From positions 5,196,001 to 5,260,000 of the forward strand of contig NZ_CP056775.1 in the NCBI RefSeq assembly GCF_016894445.1: a DNA stretch of 64,000 bases, read 5' to 3'. Source of the stretch: Dyadobacter sandarakinus (GTDB taxonomy: Bacteria; Bacteroidota; Bacteroidia; Cytophagales; Spirosomataceae). The translations under genes were made by a program, and so were the position numbers. The first letter of the stretch is position 1. Every line of letters starts with the position of its first letter. The notes under the pieces were generated by a model. The model searched no databases and had not been told where the DNA came from. It saw only the letters and a list, made by a program, of their open reading frames with translations. Below, in pieces: positions 7,960 to 16,199 of the stretch.

Positions 7960-9261
7960 ATGGAGACGATTGACAGTATTCCCACCTCCAAAATCCAGCG
8001 TGCATCGAGGCTTATTTCAACAGGCGTGAAGATCGGGGGTAATTACCTGAAGTATTACGGGGAGAAAATCACGAACCCGGAAAATGCTCGCGACAACCTC
8101 AACAGTAACAATGCCGAAGATATTTACGACGGACTGAAAAGTCTGAAAGGCAGTGCATTGAAGCTGGCCCAGATGCTGAGTATGGAGAAGAACTTTCTTC
8201 CGCAGGCTTATGTGGAAAAGTTTTCGTTGTCGCAGTTTTCTGTTCCGCCATTATCTGCTCCGCTGGTTACGCGTACTTTCCGCAAGTATTTCGGAAAGTC
8301 GCCGCTGGACCTTTTTGATAGTTTCAATCCCAATGCAATCAATGCAGCCAGTATTGGACAGGTACACCATGCTACTGCCGGCGGGCGCGAGCTGGCCGTC
8401 AAGATCCAGTATCCGGGAGTGGCGGAAAGTATTTCGACGGATCTGGCACTGGTAAAACCTATTGCCATGAAGATGTTCAACATCCCGTCCAAGGATTCGG
8501 ACAAGTATTTCAGGGAGGTTGAAACCAAGCTTACCGAGGAGACCAACTACATTCTTGAACTGGCGCAAAGCAATGAAATTGCTCAGGCCTGCGCGCACAT
8601 TCCCGGACTGAAATTTCCGCAATACTATCCGGAGCTCTCCTGTGAAAGGGTGATCACCATGGACTGGATGCAGGGGCAGCATTTATCTGAATTTTGTAAA
8701 ACGAATAAAGACCAGCGGCTTGCCGATAAGGTAGGGCAGGCGCTCTGGGATTTTTACATGTACCAGGTTCATGTGCTGCGTAAAGTGCATGCGGATCCGC
8801 ATCCCGGAAATTTCCTGGTGGATAAGGATCATAACCTGATTGCGATTGATTTTGGCTGTATCAAGGAAATTCCGGAGGCTTTTTATGAGCCTTACTTTGA
8901 ACTTGCAGAGCCTGAAAAGCGCGATGATGCAGCTAATTTCCATGCAAGGCTCGCAGAGCTGGAAATCCTGACGGAGCGTGATACACCACAGGAGACCGTG
9001 TACTTTTCCAACTTGTTCAAAGAAATACTATCCCTGCTGACACAGCCTTTTCAAGCCGAATCCTTTGACTTTGCGGACGAGGCATTTTTTGGAAAACTGG
9101 CGGCTTTGGGTGAGAAGTATGCCAATGATAAGGAGCTGCGCAAGATGAACATGAACCGCGGTTCAAAACATTTTATTTACATCAACCGTACTTTCTTCGG
9201 CTTGTTCAGCCTGCTGCACGACCTGAAAGCCAATATCGCGACCCAGCAGCTGGTGAGCTAG
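7960..9261 (+). CDS. ABC1/AarF/UbiB-family atypical kinase-like protein
   Basis: A 433-residue protein of the UbiB/ADCK family, used in isoprenoid quinone and lipid homeostasis. Motifs in order: the KxGQ-equivalent LKLAQML with Ala in place of Gly, the alanine-loop ASIGQVHHA, the Lys in ELAVKIQYPGV, the catalytic HADPHPGNFLV, and IAIDFG as the metal-binding DFG. It lacks the C-terminal transmembrane helices of proteobacterial UbiB, and no membrane segment is evident. Upstream is the TetR-like gene, two bases away. In a menaquinone organism its role would not be ubiquinone synthesis; the specific function is unknown. Confidence 0.88.
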   Translation: METIDSIPTSKIQRASRLISTGVKIGGNYLKYYGEKITNPENARDNLNSNNAEDIYDGLKSLKGSALKLAQMLSMEKNFLPQAYVEKFSLSQFSVPPLSAPLVTRTFRKYFGKSPLDLFDSFNPNAINAASIGQVHHATAGGRELAVKIQYPGVAESISTDLALVKPIAMKMFNIPSKDSDKYFREVETKLTEETNYILELAQSNEIAQACAHIPGLKFPQYYPELSCERVITMDWMQGQHLSEFCKTNKDQRLADKVGQALWDFYMYQVHVLRKVHADPHPGNFLVDKDHNLIAIDFGCIKEIPEAFYEPYFELAEPEKRDDAANFHARLAELEILTERDTPQETVYFSNLFKEILSLLTQPFQAESFDFADEAFFGKLAALGEKYANDKELRKMNMNRGSKHFIYINRTFFGLFSLLHDLKANIATQQLVS

Positions 9262-9287
9262 CAGCACGTAATCTATTTTTCTTGGAA

Positions 9288-9315
9288 AAGGCAGGTACCT
9301 AGTCGGACCTGCCTT
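9288..9315. terminator. possible hairpin terminator between convergent genes
   Basis: Inverted repeat AAGGCAGGT / ACCTGCCTT with a 10-base loop, overlapping the stop codon and last codons of the AI-2E gene. On the minus strand the stem runs into TTTTCC; on the plus strand it is followed by CTTCGTTTTT. It could end either the UbiB-like or the transporter transcript. Confidence 0.45.
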
Positions 9316-10465
9316 CTTCGTTTTTATCCCTGCTCTTTTTATCCCTGAATTTGAAAATACTGGTAGTGGCTTCCTTGGGGGTCTGGTCGCCGAGGAGTAT
9401 ACCCCAGGCTTTGAGCCCCTCGACCCGGTCGAAAATCGCTTTCATCATGGCAATCGCCGGAATAGACAGGAACATGCCCGCAAAGCCCGCCAGCGCTCCG
9501 CCAATCAGCACGCCGAGTATGGAAACCAATGCATTGATCTTCACCTTGGAGGCGACAATCAGAGGTACAAGGATGTTATTGTCGACGAATTGTACTGCAA
9601 TAAATACGCCTACTACACCCAGGATGATGTTGAGCTCCGGGTGGCTGATGAAGGTGACCATGACAGCCAGCACGGTAGCAACCAGTCCGCCAATGTAGGG
9701 TATCAGGTTGAGGATAGCCGCCATAATGCCGAGCAATATTGCATACTGTACATGGAGAACAAGCAGTCCTACCGAGTTCAGCACTGCTACGGCGGTAGTT
9801 TCGAGCAATAGTCCCACCATGTAGCTCTGGATAATGGATTTGATTTCGCCCAGTACTTCCAGCACTTTGGACTTATGTTCTTCGGCAAACAACACGACCG
9901 TAAAATGCAGCAGCATGGCGCGGTAATAAAGGAGCAGAAATGTATAAATAGGCACAAGGATCAGCGTGGCAAGCGGCCCGGTAACAGCGCCAAGTGTTTC
10001 CACACCCTGAAACTTTTCCAGTGTTTTGGTCTGGGTATTTTTCAAATACTGCTCCTGCTGGCGGTAGCTGACACTATATTCCCGCCGTATCCATCGCCGG
10101 GCATCCCTGTAAAATTCATTGATATTCCTTTTCAGCTTCGGCCACTCGTCCGAAAAGTCGGCCACTTGCATGGATAATACTACGGTAACTGCCGAAACAA
10201 TGAGCACGGCCAGCGTTACAGCCAGGCTGATAGCGACGATTTTGGGTACCCCAAGTCCGGTCAGCCAGCGCTCCACGGGCCGCAGGAGTACAGCAATGAG
10301 GCCGGCCAGGGCAAGCGGCACCAGAATATCGCTCCCGAGGTACAATGCCAGCATGATGAGGGCAATCGACAGGAGCGACAAGGCCAGCTGGTGGTAAAAG
10401 GGATTTTCGCGAAGGGTCAAGGCAGTTTGCAGGTTAAAAATGTAATCTATCCCTTTTGTAAACAA
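9299..10465 (-). CDS. AI-2E family transporter (PF01594 type)
   Basis: A 388-residue integral membrane protein with two clusters of hydrophobic helices separated by a soluble region (about residues 90-170), the usual arrangement of the family. Family motifs include PLALAGLIAVLLRPVERWL near the N-terminus and NLIPYIGGLVATVLAVMVTF, then FVDNNILVPLIVASKVKINALVSILGVLIGG. Members move small molecules or sodium/protons; only a few have been tied to AI-2 export, so the name is not a function. The photolyase-like gene lies 18 bases upstream on the same strand, suggesting co-transcription. The charged, Lys/Asp-rich C-terminus is cytoplasmic. Confidence 0.9.
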   Translation of the reverse strand: MFTKGIDYIFNLQTALTLRENPFYHQLALSLLSIALIMLALYLGSDILVPLALAGLIAVLLRPVERWLTGLGVPKIVAISLAVTLAVLIVSAVTVVLSMQVADFSDEWPKLKRNINEFYRDARRWIRREYSVSYRQQEQYLKNTQTKTLEKFQGVETLGAVTGPLATLILVPIYTFLLLYYRAMLLHFTVVLFAEEHKSKVLEVLGEIKSIIQSYMVGLLLETTAVAVLNSVGLLVLHVQYAILLGIMAAILNLIPYIGGLVATVLAVMVTFISHPELNIILGVVGVFIAVQFVDNNILVPLIVASKVKINALVSILGVLIGGALAGFAGMFLSIPAIAMMKAIFDRVEGLKAWGILLGDQTPKEATTSIFKFRDKKSRDKNEEGRSD

Positions 10466-10483
10466 TCCGCAATGTTCCTGCCT

Positions 10484-11974
10484 TTATTTTGCCGCTTGAT
10501 CCAGTTGCTTCAGGAAGTCTTCGGCCCGTGCCAGGTGTTCCTGCTGCTTTTCGTCCGGCATGTTGTCGAAGGTGCCGATCAGCATGCCCAGCCGTGGATT
10601 TTTCATAAAAAACTTGCGGTGCTTGTCCATAAACCGCCAGAAGAGCCCGTCCCACACGTGCGTCCATTCTCCTCTTGAAAAGTCGCCCATTTTGAGCAGG
10701 TAATTGCTGCTGCTGATGTATGGTTTGGTTGCCATCAGGCCCCCGTCGGCAAACTGGCTCATTCCATACACATTGGGCACCATCACCCAGTCGTAGGCAT
10801 CAATGAAGAGTTCCATAAACCAGCGGTACACGTCGTCGGGATCTATCTCGCAGAGCAGCATAAAGTTTCCCATCACCATCAGCCGCTCAATATGGTGGCA
10901 GTAGCCTGTTTCAAGCACTTTTTTGATTACCACATCTACCGGTTCAATGCCCGTCTCGCCCGTCCAGAAGGATTCAGGGAGTTTGCGGGTAAATTTCCAG
11001 TAATTGGTGGTACGTTCCCGGCGGCCTTTGAACTCATACACACCATGCATAAACTCACGCCAGCCAATGATCTGCCGGATAAATCCTTCGGTTGAGTTCA
11101 GGGGAATGTTATGCTTTCTGGAAAATTCCAGGATTTCGGATACCACAAGCCGGGGCGTGATCAGGCCGGTGTTGAGCATGGGCGTGAGCACGCTGTGGTG
11201 CAGAAAATGCTGGGAAGTAACCATGGCATCTTCATAAGCCCCAAATTCGCTGAGCCTGCTTTCCAGGAAGTTACTCAGCCATTTTTTGCTCTGACTGAAA
11301 CTGATCGGAAACCGCACTTCGGCCGACAGGTTGCCATAATGGTCCGAAAAATGCTTCTCCACATATTCTTCAGCCTCTTTGATAAACACGGTTTCGGCGG
11401 GGAAATGAATATCAGGGGGTGACTTCTTGCGGGGGTACTTCAACCGGTTTTCCGTGTCGAAGCTCCATCTGCCGCCTTCGGGCTCACCATTTTCATCTAC
11501 CAGGATTTTTTGTTTCTGGCGCTGGTAGGTGTAAAAGTCTGCCTGGAAATAGCGCTTTTTGTTCATGAAATACATTTCCAGGTCTTCCCGCGAGTTGATA
11601 AACATGGGCGTCGGATACTCGGAAAGTTCCAGTCCTGCCTGCTGCGCCGTACGGGTCAGTCGCCGGCTGAGCCAGTCGTCGGTAAGGTCAACATAGTGGA
11701 TGTGGGCGACATCCTTGGTTTTCAGGTGAGGAACCAGCTTGCGAACATCCGCATGCGGGTCGTGTGCCTCTATGTAGGTCACCCGGTACTTGTGTTTTTC
11801 AAGATAATCCTTGTAAAACTGCATGGTAGCCCGGTGATGCCTGATTTTCTGTTTGTGAAACTTAAACTGTTGGAAGTACAAAGGCTCTTCAATCAGCCAG
11901 ATTTCGCGGTCGGCCGCGACCGCCGGATTGTCCTGGAATAGCTGGTGCGGAAACAAAAGCGTAATTTCGGTCAT
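10484..11974 (-). CDS. cryptochrome/photolyase-related protein (PhrB/CryB-like) lacking the iron-sulfur cysteines
   Basis: A 496-residue flavoprotein of the prokaryotic photolyase-related family. It has an N-terminal antenna domain (about 1-130; ITLLFPHQLF...), and a C-terminal FAD domain with the family signature NVYGMSQFADGGLMATKPYIS-SSNYLLKM and FWRFMDKHRKFF. In PhrB/CryB four cysteines hold a [4Fe-4S] cluster; this protein has only two cysteines in total (GYCHHI and LLCEID), so a four-Cys cluster is impossible. It is likely a (6-4) photolyase or photoreceptor, by homology. The start at 11974 (MTEITL) is chosen because an upstream extension is unlike the family. It is divergent from the phosphodiesterase gene. 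Confidence 0.9.
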   Translation of the reverse strand: MTEITLLFPHQLFQDNPAVAADREIWLIEEPLYFQQFKFHKQKIRHHRATMQFYKDYLEKHKYRVTYIEAHDPHADVRKLVPHLKTKDVAHIHYVDLTDDWLSRRLTRTAQQAGLELSEYPTPMFINSREDLEMYFMNKKRYFQADFYTYQRQKQKILVDENGEPEGGRWSFDTENRLKYPRKKSPPDIHFPAETVFIKEAEEYVEKHFSDHYGNLSAEVRFPISFSQSKKWLSNFLESRLSEFGAYEDAMVTSQHFLHHSVLTPMLNTGLITPRLVVSEILEFSRKHNIPLNSTEGFIRQIIGWREFMHGVYEFKGRRERTTNYWKFTRKLPESFWTGETGIEPVDVVIKKVLETGYCHHIERLMVMGNFMLLCEIDPDDVYRWFMELFIDAYDWVMVPNVYGMSQFADGGLMATKPYISSSNYLLKMGDFSRGEWTHVWDGLFWRFMDKHRKFFMKNPRLGMLIGTFDNMPDEKQQEHLARAEDFLKQLDQAAK

Positions 11975-12056
11975 AATTTGCGTGCTATTTTGGGCATTTT
12001 TAATGGGTAACTTTGTGGCGGCTTTGGTATACAAGATGTTAAATAATTATTCCTGC

Positions 12057-13022
12057 ATGAGGCAGTTCCGACTGCGATCCCGGCTGATCCTGCTATGCCT
12101 GTTTTTTACGAGCAGCGCCGGCGCCTATGCGCAGAAAGGTTTTAGGGTGGTTCCTTTGGGCGTAAAAGGTGGGGTAGATGACGGAAACCTGTCGGCGTAT
12201 ATGGTGGCACCGGCCCGATCGTCGGAATATATATGTCTGGACGCCGGTACCGTCAGCGGAGGCATTCAAAAAGCCGTGCAGCAAGGTGTTTTCAAGATTC
12301 CTGCACAGGCTGTTCTTAAGCAGTATCTCAAAGCCTACTTCATTTCCCACCCGCACCTGGACCATGTATCGGGTATGATCGTGACTTCGGTAGAGGATAC
12401 TGCCAAGTCGGTTTACGGTTTTCCGGCATGCATTAATACTTTGCGCGATCATTATTTCAACTGGCAGAGCTGGCCCAATCTGACATCTGCAGGGGCATTA
12501 CCTGCATTGAACAAGTTCCGGTACGAAACGCTTACGGAAGCGCAGGAAATCGCAGTACCGGGCACCGGCATGCAGGTCACACCGTTTCGCCTGAGCCATA
12601 CGGAACCCTACGAGAGCGCGGCATTTCTCGTCCGTCATCAGGATGAATACCTCTTATATTTTGGAGATACTGGTCCTGATGTTATCGAAGGTAAAGGCCG
12701 GATGAAAAAGGTTTGGGATGCCGCAGCTCCCTTGTTGAAAGCAGGCAGGCTCAAAGGTGTTTTCCTGGAAGTGTCGTACCCCAATGCCCAGCCCGACAGC
12801 AAGCTCTACGGGCATCTTACACCCAGGTGGTTTATGCAGGAGTTGCAGGTGCTCGCAGACCTGGCCGGGCAGGAGTTGCTGAAAGGACTTCCTGTCATTG
12901 TAACCCATATCAAACCTGCCGGCAAGAATGAGGGTATTATCAGGCAGGAACTTGCAGCTGACAACCACTTGAAAGTAAAGCTGATATTTCCCCGCCAGGG
13001 AGAGGCTGTGCTGTTGCGGTAA
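12057..13022 (+). CDS. class II 3',5'-cyclic-nucleotide phosphodiesterase-like metallo-hydrolase, exported
   Basis: A 321-residue protein with the PDEase II signature HPHLDHVSGM (His98-x-His100-x-Asp102-His103) of the metallo-beta-lactamase fold. Further metal ligands are likely in LSHTEPY, YFGDTGPD and the late VTHIKP. A cleavable signal (MRQFRLRSRLILLCLFFTSS...YAQ) places it in the periplasm, as for Vibrio CpdP. The frame is open further upstream, but ATG 12057 gives a normal signal peptide; ATG 12036 is an alternative. The expected reaction is hydrolysis of cAMP/cGMP to 5'-nucleotide. The gene converges on the DUF72 gene with five bases between stops. Confidence 0.87.
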   Translation: MRQFRLRSRLILLCLFFTSSAGAYAQKGFRVVPLGVKGGVDDGNLSAYMVAPARSSEYICLDAGTVSGGIQKAVQQGVFKIPAQAVLKQYLKAYFISHPHLDHVSGMIVTSVEDTAKSVYGFPACINTLRDHYFNWQSWPNLTSAGALPALNKFRYETLTEAQEIAVPGTGMQVTPFRLSHTEPYESAAFLVRHQDEYLLYFGDTGPDVIEGKGRMKKVWDAAAPLLKAGRLKGVFLEVSYPNAQPDSKLYGHLTPRWFMQELQVLADLAGQELLKGLPVIVTHIKPAGKNEGIIRQELAADNHLKVKLIFPRQGEAVLLR

Positions 13023-13027
13023 GCTTT

Positions 13028-13924
13028 TCAGGCAAGCTGCTGCGCCTTTGCAGCAGACACCGTGAGTGGAATGCCCAGGTCGGCATTCAGGTGTTCGTTA
13101 AACTTTTTGATCAGGTAAGCCGATAGCAGGGGCGAGGCTTCTTCATGATTCTGATGCACAAAAAAGTAAATTTTCTCAATGCCCTGCGCAGTCCAGCTTC
13201 TCAAACGTTCAAACCAGTCATCCAGCCGGGTATAGTCTGAATCCACATTCGCACCATTGTAGCGCACAAATGCTACGGGGCTGGTGAGCCGCATATGCAG
13301 TAGGTCACGCCGGCCCGCCGAATCGGTGATGACATGCGCGATCCGCTTTTCTTCCAGTAATGCAAACAGTTCCTGATTGTCAAACGAACCGTTGTACCAG
13401 TCGGTATGGCGGAGTTCGAGAGCAAGTGGAAAGCCGGAAGGCCAGCTCTGGATATACTCTTTGAGTATGTCCCAGTTTTTTGGCGCAAAGTTATCGGGCA
13501 TCTGCAGGAAAAGCATACCCAGCTTGTCCTGCAGATGTGCGATCCCGTCCAGGTATAGGTCGGTAGGAGCCCCGGCATCTTTCAGTCGCTTCCAGTGGCT
13601 GATTGCCTGGTGGAGCTTAGGGAAAAATCTGAAATGGGCCGGCGTCTTGCTGTACCACGAGGCTATCGTTTCGACCGGGAAGTTGTTGTAAAAAGTAGCA
13701 TTCAGCTCAATGCTGTTGAACTGGCTTGAATAGTAGGTAAGTTCATCCTTGGTTCCTTTCGGATAGAAATTCTTCAGGTCGGTTTTGTTCCATTTGGCAC
13801 AACCGACAAAGATTTCGGGTTTTACCGGCTTGCTGCCCGCTGTCAGAATCCGCGTATTTTCCAATGCATCTGCCGGCAGAGTAAAGTCAATAAGGCTTGT
13901 ATCGTCGACCTTTCCGAATTTCAT
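13028..13924 (-). CDS. DUF72 (YecE-like) protein
   Basis: A 298-residue DUF72 protein, a TIM-barrel-like family of unknown function. Visible family features are FVGCAKWNKTDLKNFYPKG, YSSQFNSIELNATFYNNFP near the start and PLALELRHTDWY, then HMRLTSPVAFVRYNG and a final KIYFFVHQNHEEASP segment. There is no signal peptide, so it is cytoplasmic. It lies 27 bases downstream of the cupin gene on the same strand and is probably in the same transcript. Confidence 0.9.
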   Translation of the reverse strand: MKFGKVDDTSLIDFTLPADALENTRILTAGSKPVKPEIFVGCAKWNKTDLKNFYPKGTKDELTYYSSQFNSIELNATFYNNFPVETIASWYSKTPAHFRFFPKLHQAISHWKRLKDAGAPTDLYLDGIAHLQDKLGMLFLQMPDNFAPKNWDILKEYIQSWPSGFPLALELRHTDWYNGSFDNQELFALLEEKRIAHVITDSAGRRDLLHMRLTSPVAFVRYNGANVDSDYTRLDDWFERLRSWTAQGIEKIYFFVHQNHEEASPLLSAYLIKKFNEHLNADLGIPLTVSAAKAQQLA

Positions 13925-13951
13925 GGGATGTTGAATTTAACTTGTCTAGTA

Positions 13952-14467
13952 TTACCTGCCAAAATCATCCTGAACCCGAACAATATCGTCTTCGTCGGAA
14001 GGGCTTGCGGGATCGGTATGCTGCCAGATCTCGGCTACGACACCCCATTCATCTACACCGACCAGGCGGTGGCGCTTGCCTTTGGAAAGTTCGATCACCG
14101 TGCCGATCGGAAGTTGCTGTAGTTGCGTTTCTTCGTCCGTATCGCTGATGACAATGCCGGCATTGCCCCCGATCACCTTCCAGATTTCGGCCCGGCGGTG
14201 ATGATATTGCCACGACAAACGCTTATTGGGTGCCACTACAAGGATCTTCGGGCTCAGTTTTTCATAGCCTGCAAAGTCTTCCAGGGATAAATGCGGAAAA
14301 AACGTGGATATGAATGTAGGGGCTTCACTTTCTTCAATGACAAAAAAACCACCCCACGGGCGGGAGTGATCTTTGGCCACTACGGTAAATCCCTGTTCGT
14401 CTATAAACTGTTGTATTTTGTCGAAAACAACGTCTTTTTCGGCTGTTTTGCTGAATGACTGCACCAT
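13952..14467 (-). CDS. cupin protein, type II phosphomannose isomerase-like
   Basis: A 171-residue protein. The C-terminal half (about 80-160) is a cupin barrel with the PMI-type motif RLSWQYHHRRAEIWKVIGG, PIGTVIELSKGKRHRL and WGVVAEIWQHTD, as found at the end of GDP-mannose pyrophosphorylase/PMI proteins. The N-terminal half resembles a short lead domain (KPWGGFF-like RPWGGFFVIEE). Metal-dependent sugar-phosphate isomerase or sugar-binding activity is possible but unproven. Start ATG 14467 (MVQSFSKTAEKDVVF) is chosen over a hydrophobic upstream extension. It is upstream of DUF72, with a terminator separating it from the SusD gene. Confidence 0.8.
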   Translation of the reverse strand: MVQSFSKTAEKDVVFDKIQQFIDEQGFTVVAKDHSRPWGGFFVIEESEAPTFISTFFPHLSLEDFAGYEKLSPKILVVAPNKRLSWQYHHRRAEIWKVIGGNAGIVISDTDEETQLQQLPIGTVIELSKGKRHRLVGVDEWGVVAEIWQHTDPASPSDEDDIVRVQDDFGR

Positions 14468-14511
14468 AAATATGTTATTTGAAATAAAGTGGCTGACCTC
14501 AAAATTAGGAT

Positions 14512-14549
14512 AAAAAACAAAAAGATGCCCCAAAATATTCGGGGCATCT
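14512..14549 (-). terminator. rho-independent terminator of the susC/susD operon
   Basis: A perfect 9-bp stem (AGATGCCCC / GGGGCATCT, 14523-14531 with 14541-14549) and a 9-base loop. On the minus strand it is followed by a T-rich tract (TTTTTGTTTTT), right after the SusD stop at 14588. Confidence 0.9.
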
Positions 14550-14587
14550 TCTGATTTATATCTACTGATTTTAACACTCCGGACACA

Positions 14588-16189
14588 TCATTTATCCCAC
14601 CAGACCTTGGTCGTAAAATCATCCGGCAGGGTAGCGCCGGTTTGATAGTTGGGGTTACCGGCCACCTCATTGGTCGGGTATCTCAGGCGTACCGGGATGG
14701 TGCCGCCGGTTACATTGCCCGGATAATTGGTAGGGGTAAGTTTAGGGTAGCCGGTACGTCTCCAGTCCGACCATGCTTCCCACCAGTTGAAGAATTTGTT
14801 GACCCAAAGCTGTTCCCCGATCATTTCGAGTGCAGGTTTTGTGCCTCCATACTGATAGGTAGTCAGGTAAGTTGTTACCGCAGCATCCGAAACCGTGAGC
14901 GAAGCATCGTAGGGAGTATACATCTGCATGGAAGCCTTTACACCTGCTTCGTAGTGCGACTTGGCAGTTCCTGCAATGCCCGTACCAATCTTGCGCTCCA
15001 ATGCCTCCGCCAGAAGGAGTTCCACTTCGCCATAGTTCATGATCATATACGGATCAGAATCCTGAAGCATTTTTACATTGATGCGGGAGTAGGTTTTTCC
15101 CACTTCCAGTTTATCGTTCTTTTCAAGCTCCGCCAGCATGGCCAGATCGTAACCATTGGGCATCCCTTTTTGTTTCAATGGATCCACTGTGATGGGCGTA
15201 AAGCCGGCGGTTGTCCAGTCACCGATACCACCGCTGATGATCATCAGGCGCGGATCGTCGTCGGCCACGGCATTTTTGTTGGTACCTTTCAGGAAGTCCA
15301 CCAATGTGGCGCTCAGGTAGGAAGGCTGGCCACCATCGCCCGGATCAAATGCGCGGGAAATACCATTCTGGTTCACCCACTCGCTCGGACCGTCGGCCAT
15401 TTGTACCCACATGTTGTCAGCATTGCTCGTGAACACGCCGCCGGCTGCTGCTTTGGTTACATACGTGGCCGCTTTTGCAGCATCCACATTGGAGATGCGC
15501 ATTGCCAGACGGAGCATGACAGAAAATCCGAATTTCTTCCATTTTGCAAGATCCCCTTTGTAAATGAAATCCGCAGCGGCAAGTCCTTCGTCTCCATTGG
15601 AAGCATTGAGCGCGCTGGTTGCTTCATCTAGCTCTTTAAGGACGTCGGTATATACAAATTCCTGGGTGTCGTACTTTGGAAAGAAAATACCGTCCGTACC
15701 CTTGTTGGCTTCCGAGTAAGGAATGTTTCCGTAATAATCCGCCAGCCTCGCATAGCTGAATGCACGAATTATGCGGGAGATCTGGCGCAGGTTCACATAT
15801 TTACCTTCTGCAAAGCCGCCGGGACCGGATTGTTTCAGAATTTCGGCCAGGTTTTTCAGCTGGTCATTGTAAATAAATTCAAATGGAGCTGCATTGGTCT
15901 CTGCATTGACGGTGTACTTGTCTCCCGGAGAAATCCCTCCGCCCGAGCTGGCCAGCTGCTGGATCGCATAGCCGCACCAGCCGATGTTGGTCCGCCAGTC
16001 GATGTAGCGGTTATCGCCCGTGGTACCATTGGATGCCAGGCCCAGCTCCACCGAAGTGAAAAGCAAGTTGAGATTTACTTCATTCAAAGCCTGAGGGTTG
16101 ATGTTGAGATCGTGCAGTTCCTTTGTATCGCAACCTGTTACAAGCACTGCTGCCAATCCGTATTTAAGGTATTTTGTCAAATTTTTCAT
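14588..16189 (-). CDS. SusD/RagB-family outer-membrane lipoprotein
   Basis: A 533-residue SusD-like lipoprotein. The lipobox LVTGC places the lipidated Cys at residue 20. The family features include an N-terminal ELHDLNINPQALNEV segment, TPR-like helices (IIRAFSYARLADYYGNIPYSEA) and the C-terminal FFNWWEAWSDWRRTGYPKLTP signature; this fits the SusD-like_2 subgroup more than classic SusD. It acts at the cell surface as the lid/ligand-binding partner of the SusC channel whose gene ends 10 bases upstream. The substrate is unknown; no glycosidase or peptidase gene is attached to the operon. Confidence 0.93.
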   Translation of the reverse strand: MKNLTKYLKYGLAAVLVTGCDTKELHDLNINPQALNEVNLNLLFTSVELGLASNGTTGDNRYIDWRTNIGWCGYAIQQLASSGGGISPGDKYTVNAETNAAPFEFIYNDQLKNLAEILKQSGPGGFAEGKYVNLRQISRIIRAFSYARLADYYGNIPYSEANKGTDGIFFPKYDTQEFVYTDVLKELDEATSALNASNGDEGLAAADFIYKGDLAKWKKFGFSVMLRLAMRISNVDAAKAATYVTKAAAGGVFTSNADNMWVQMADGPSEWVNQNGISRAFDPGDGGQPSYLSATLVDFLKGTNKNAVADDDPRLMIISGGIGDWTTAGFTPITVDPLKQKGMPNGYDLAMLAELEKNDKLEVGKTYSRINVKMLQDSDPYMIMNYGEVELLLAEALERKIGTGIAGTAKSHYEAGVKASMQMYTPYDASLTVSDAAVTTYLTTYQYGGTKPALEMIGEQLWVNKFFNWWEAWSDWRRTGYPKLTPTNYPGNVTGGTIPVRLRYPTNEVAGNPNYQTGATLPDDFTTKVWWDK

Positions 16190-16199
16190 GTTCTGTCAA

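Noticed and set aside
14642..15631. 329-residue open frame on the plus strand
   Set aside because: It is antisense to the SusD gene, has no family features and is rich in Cys/His/Arg as expected for a shadow frame.
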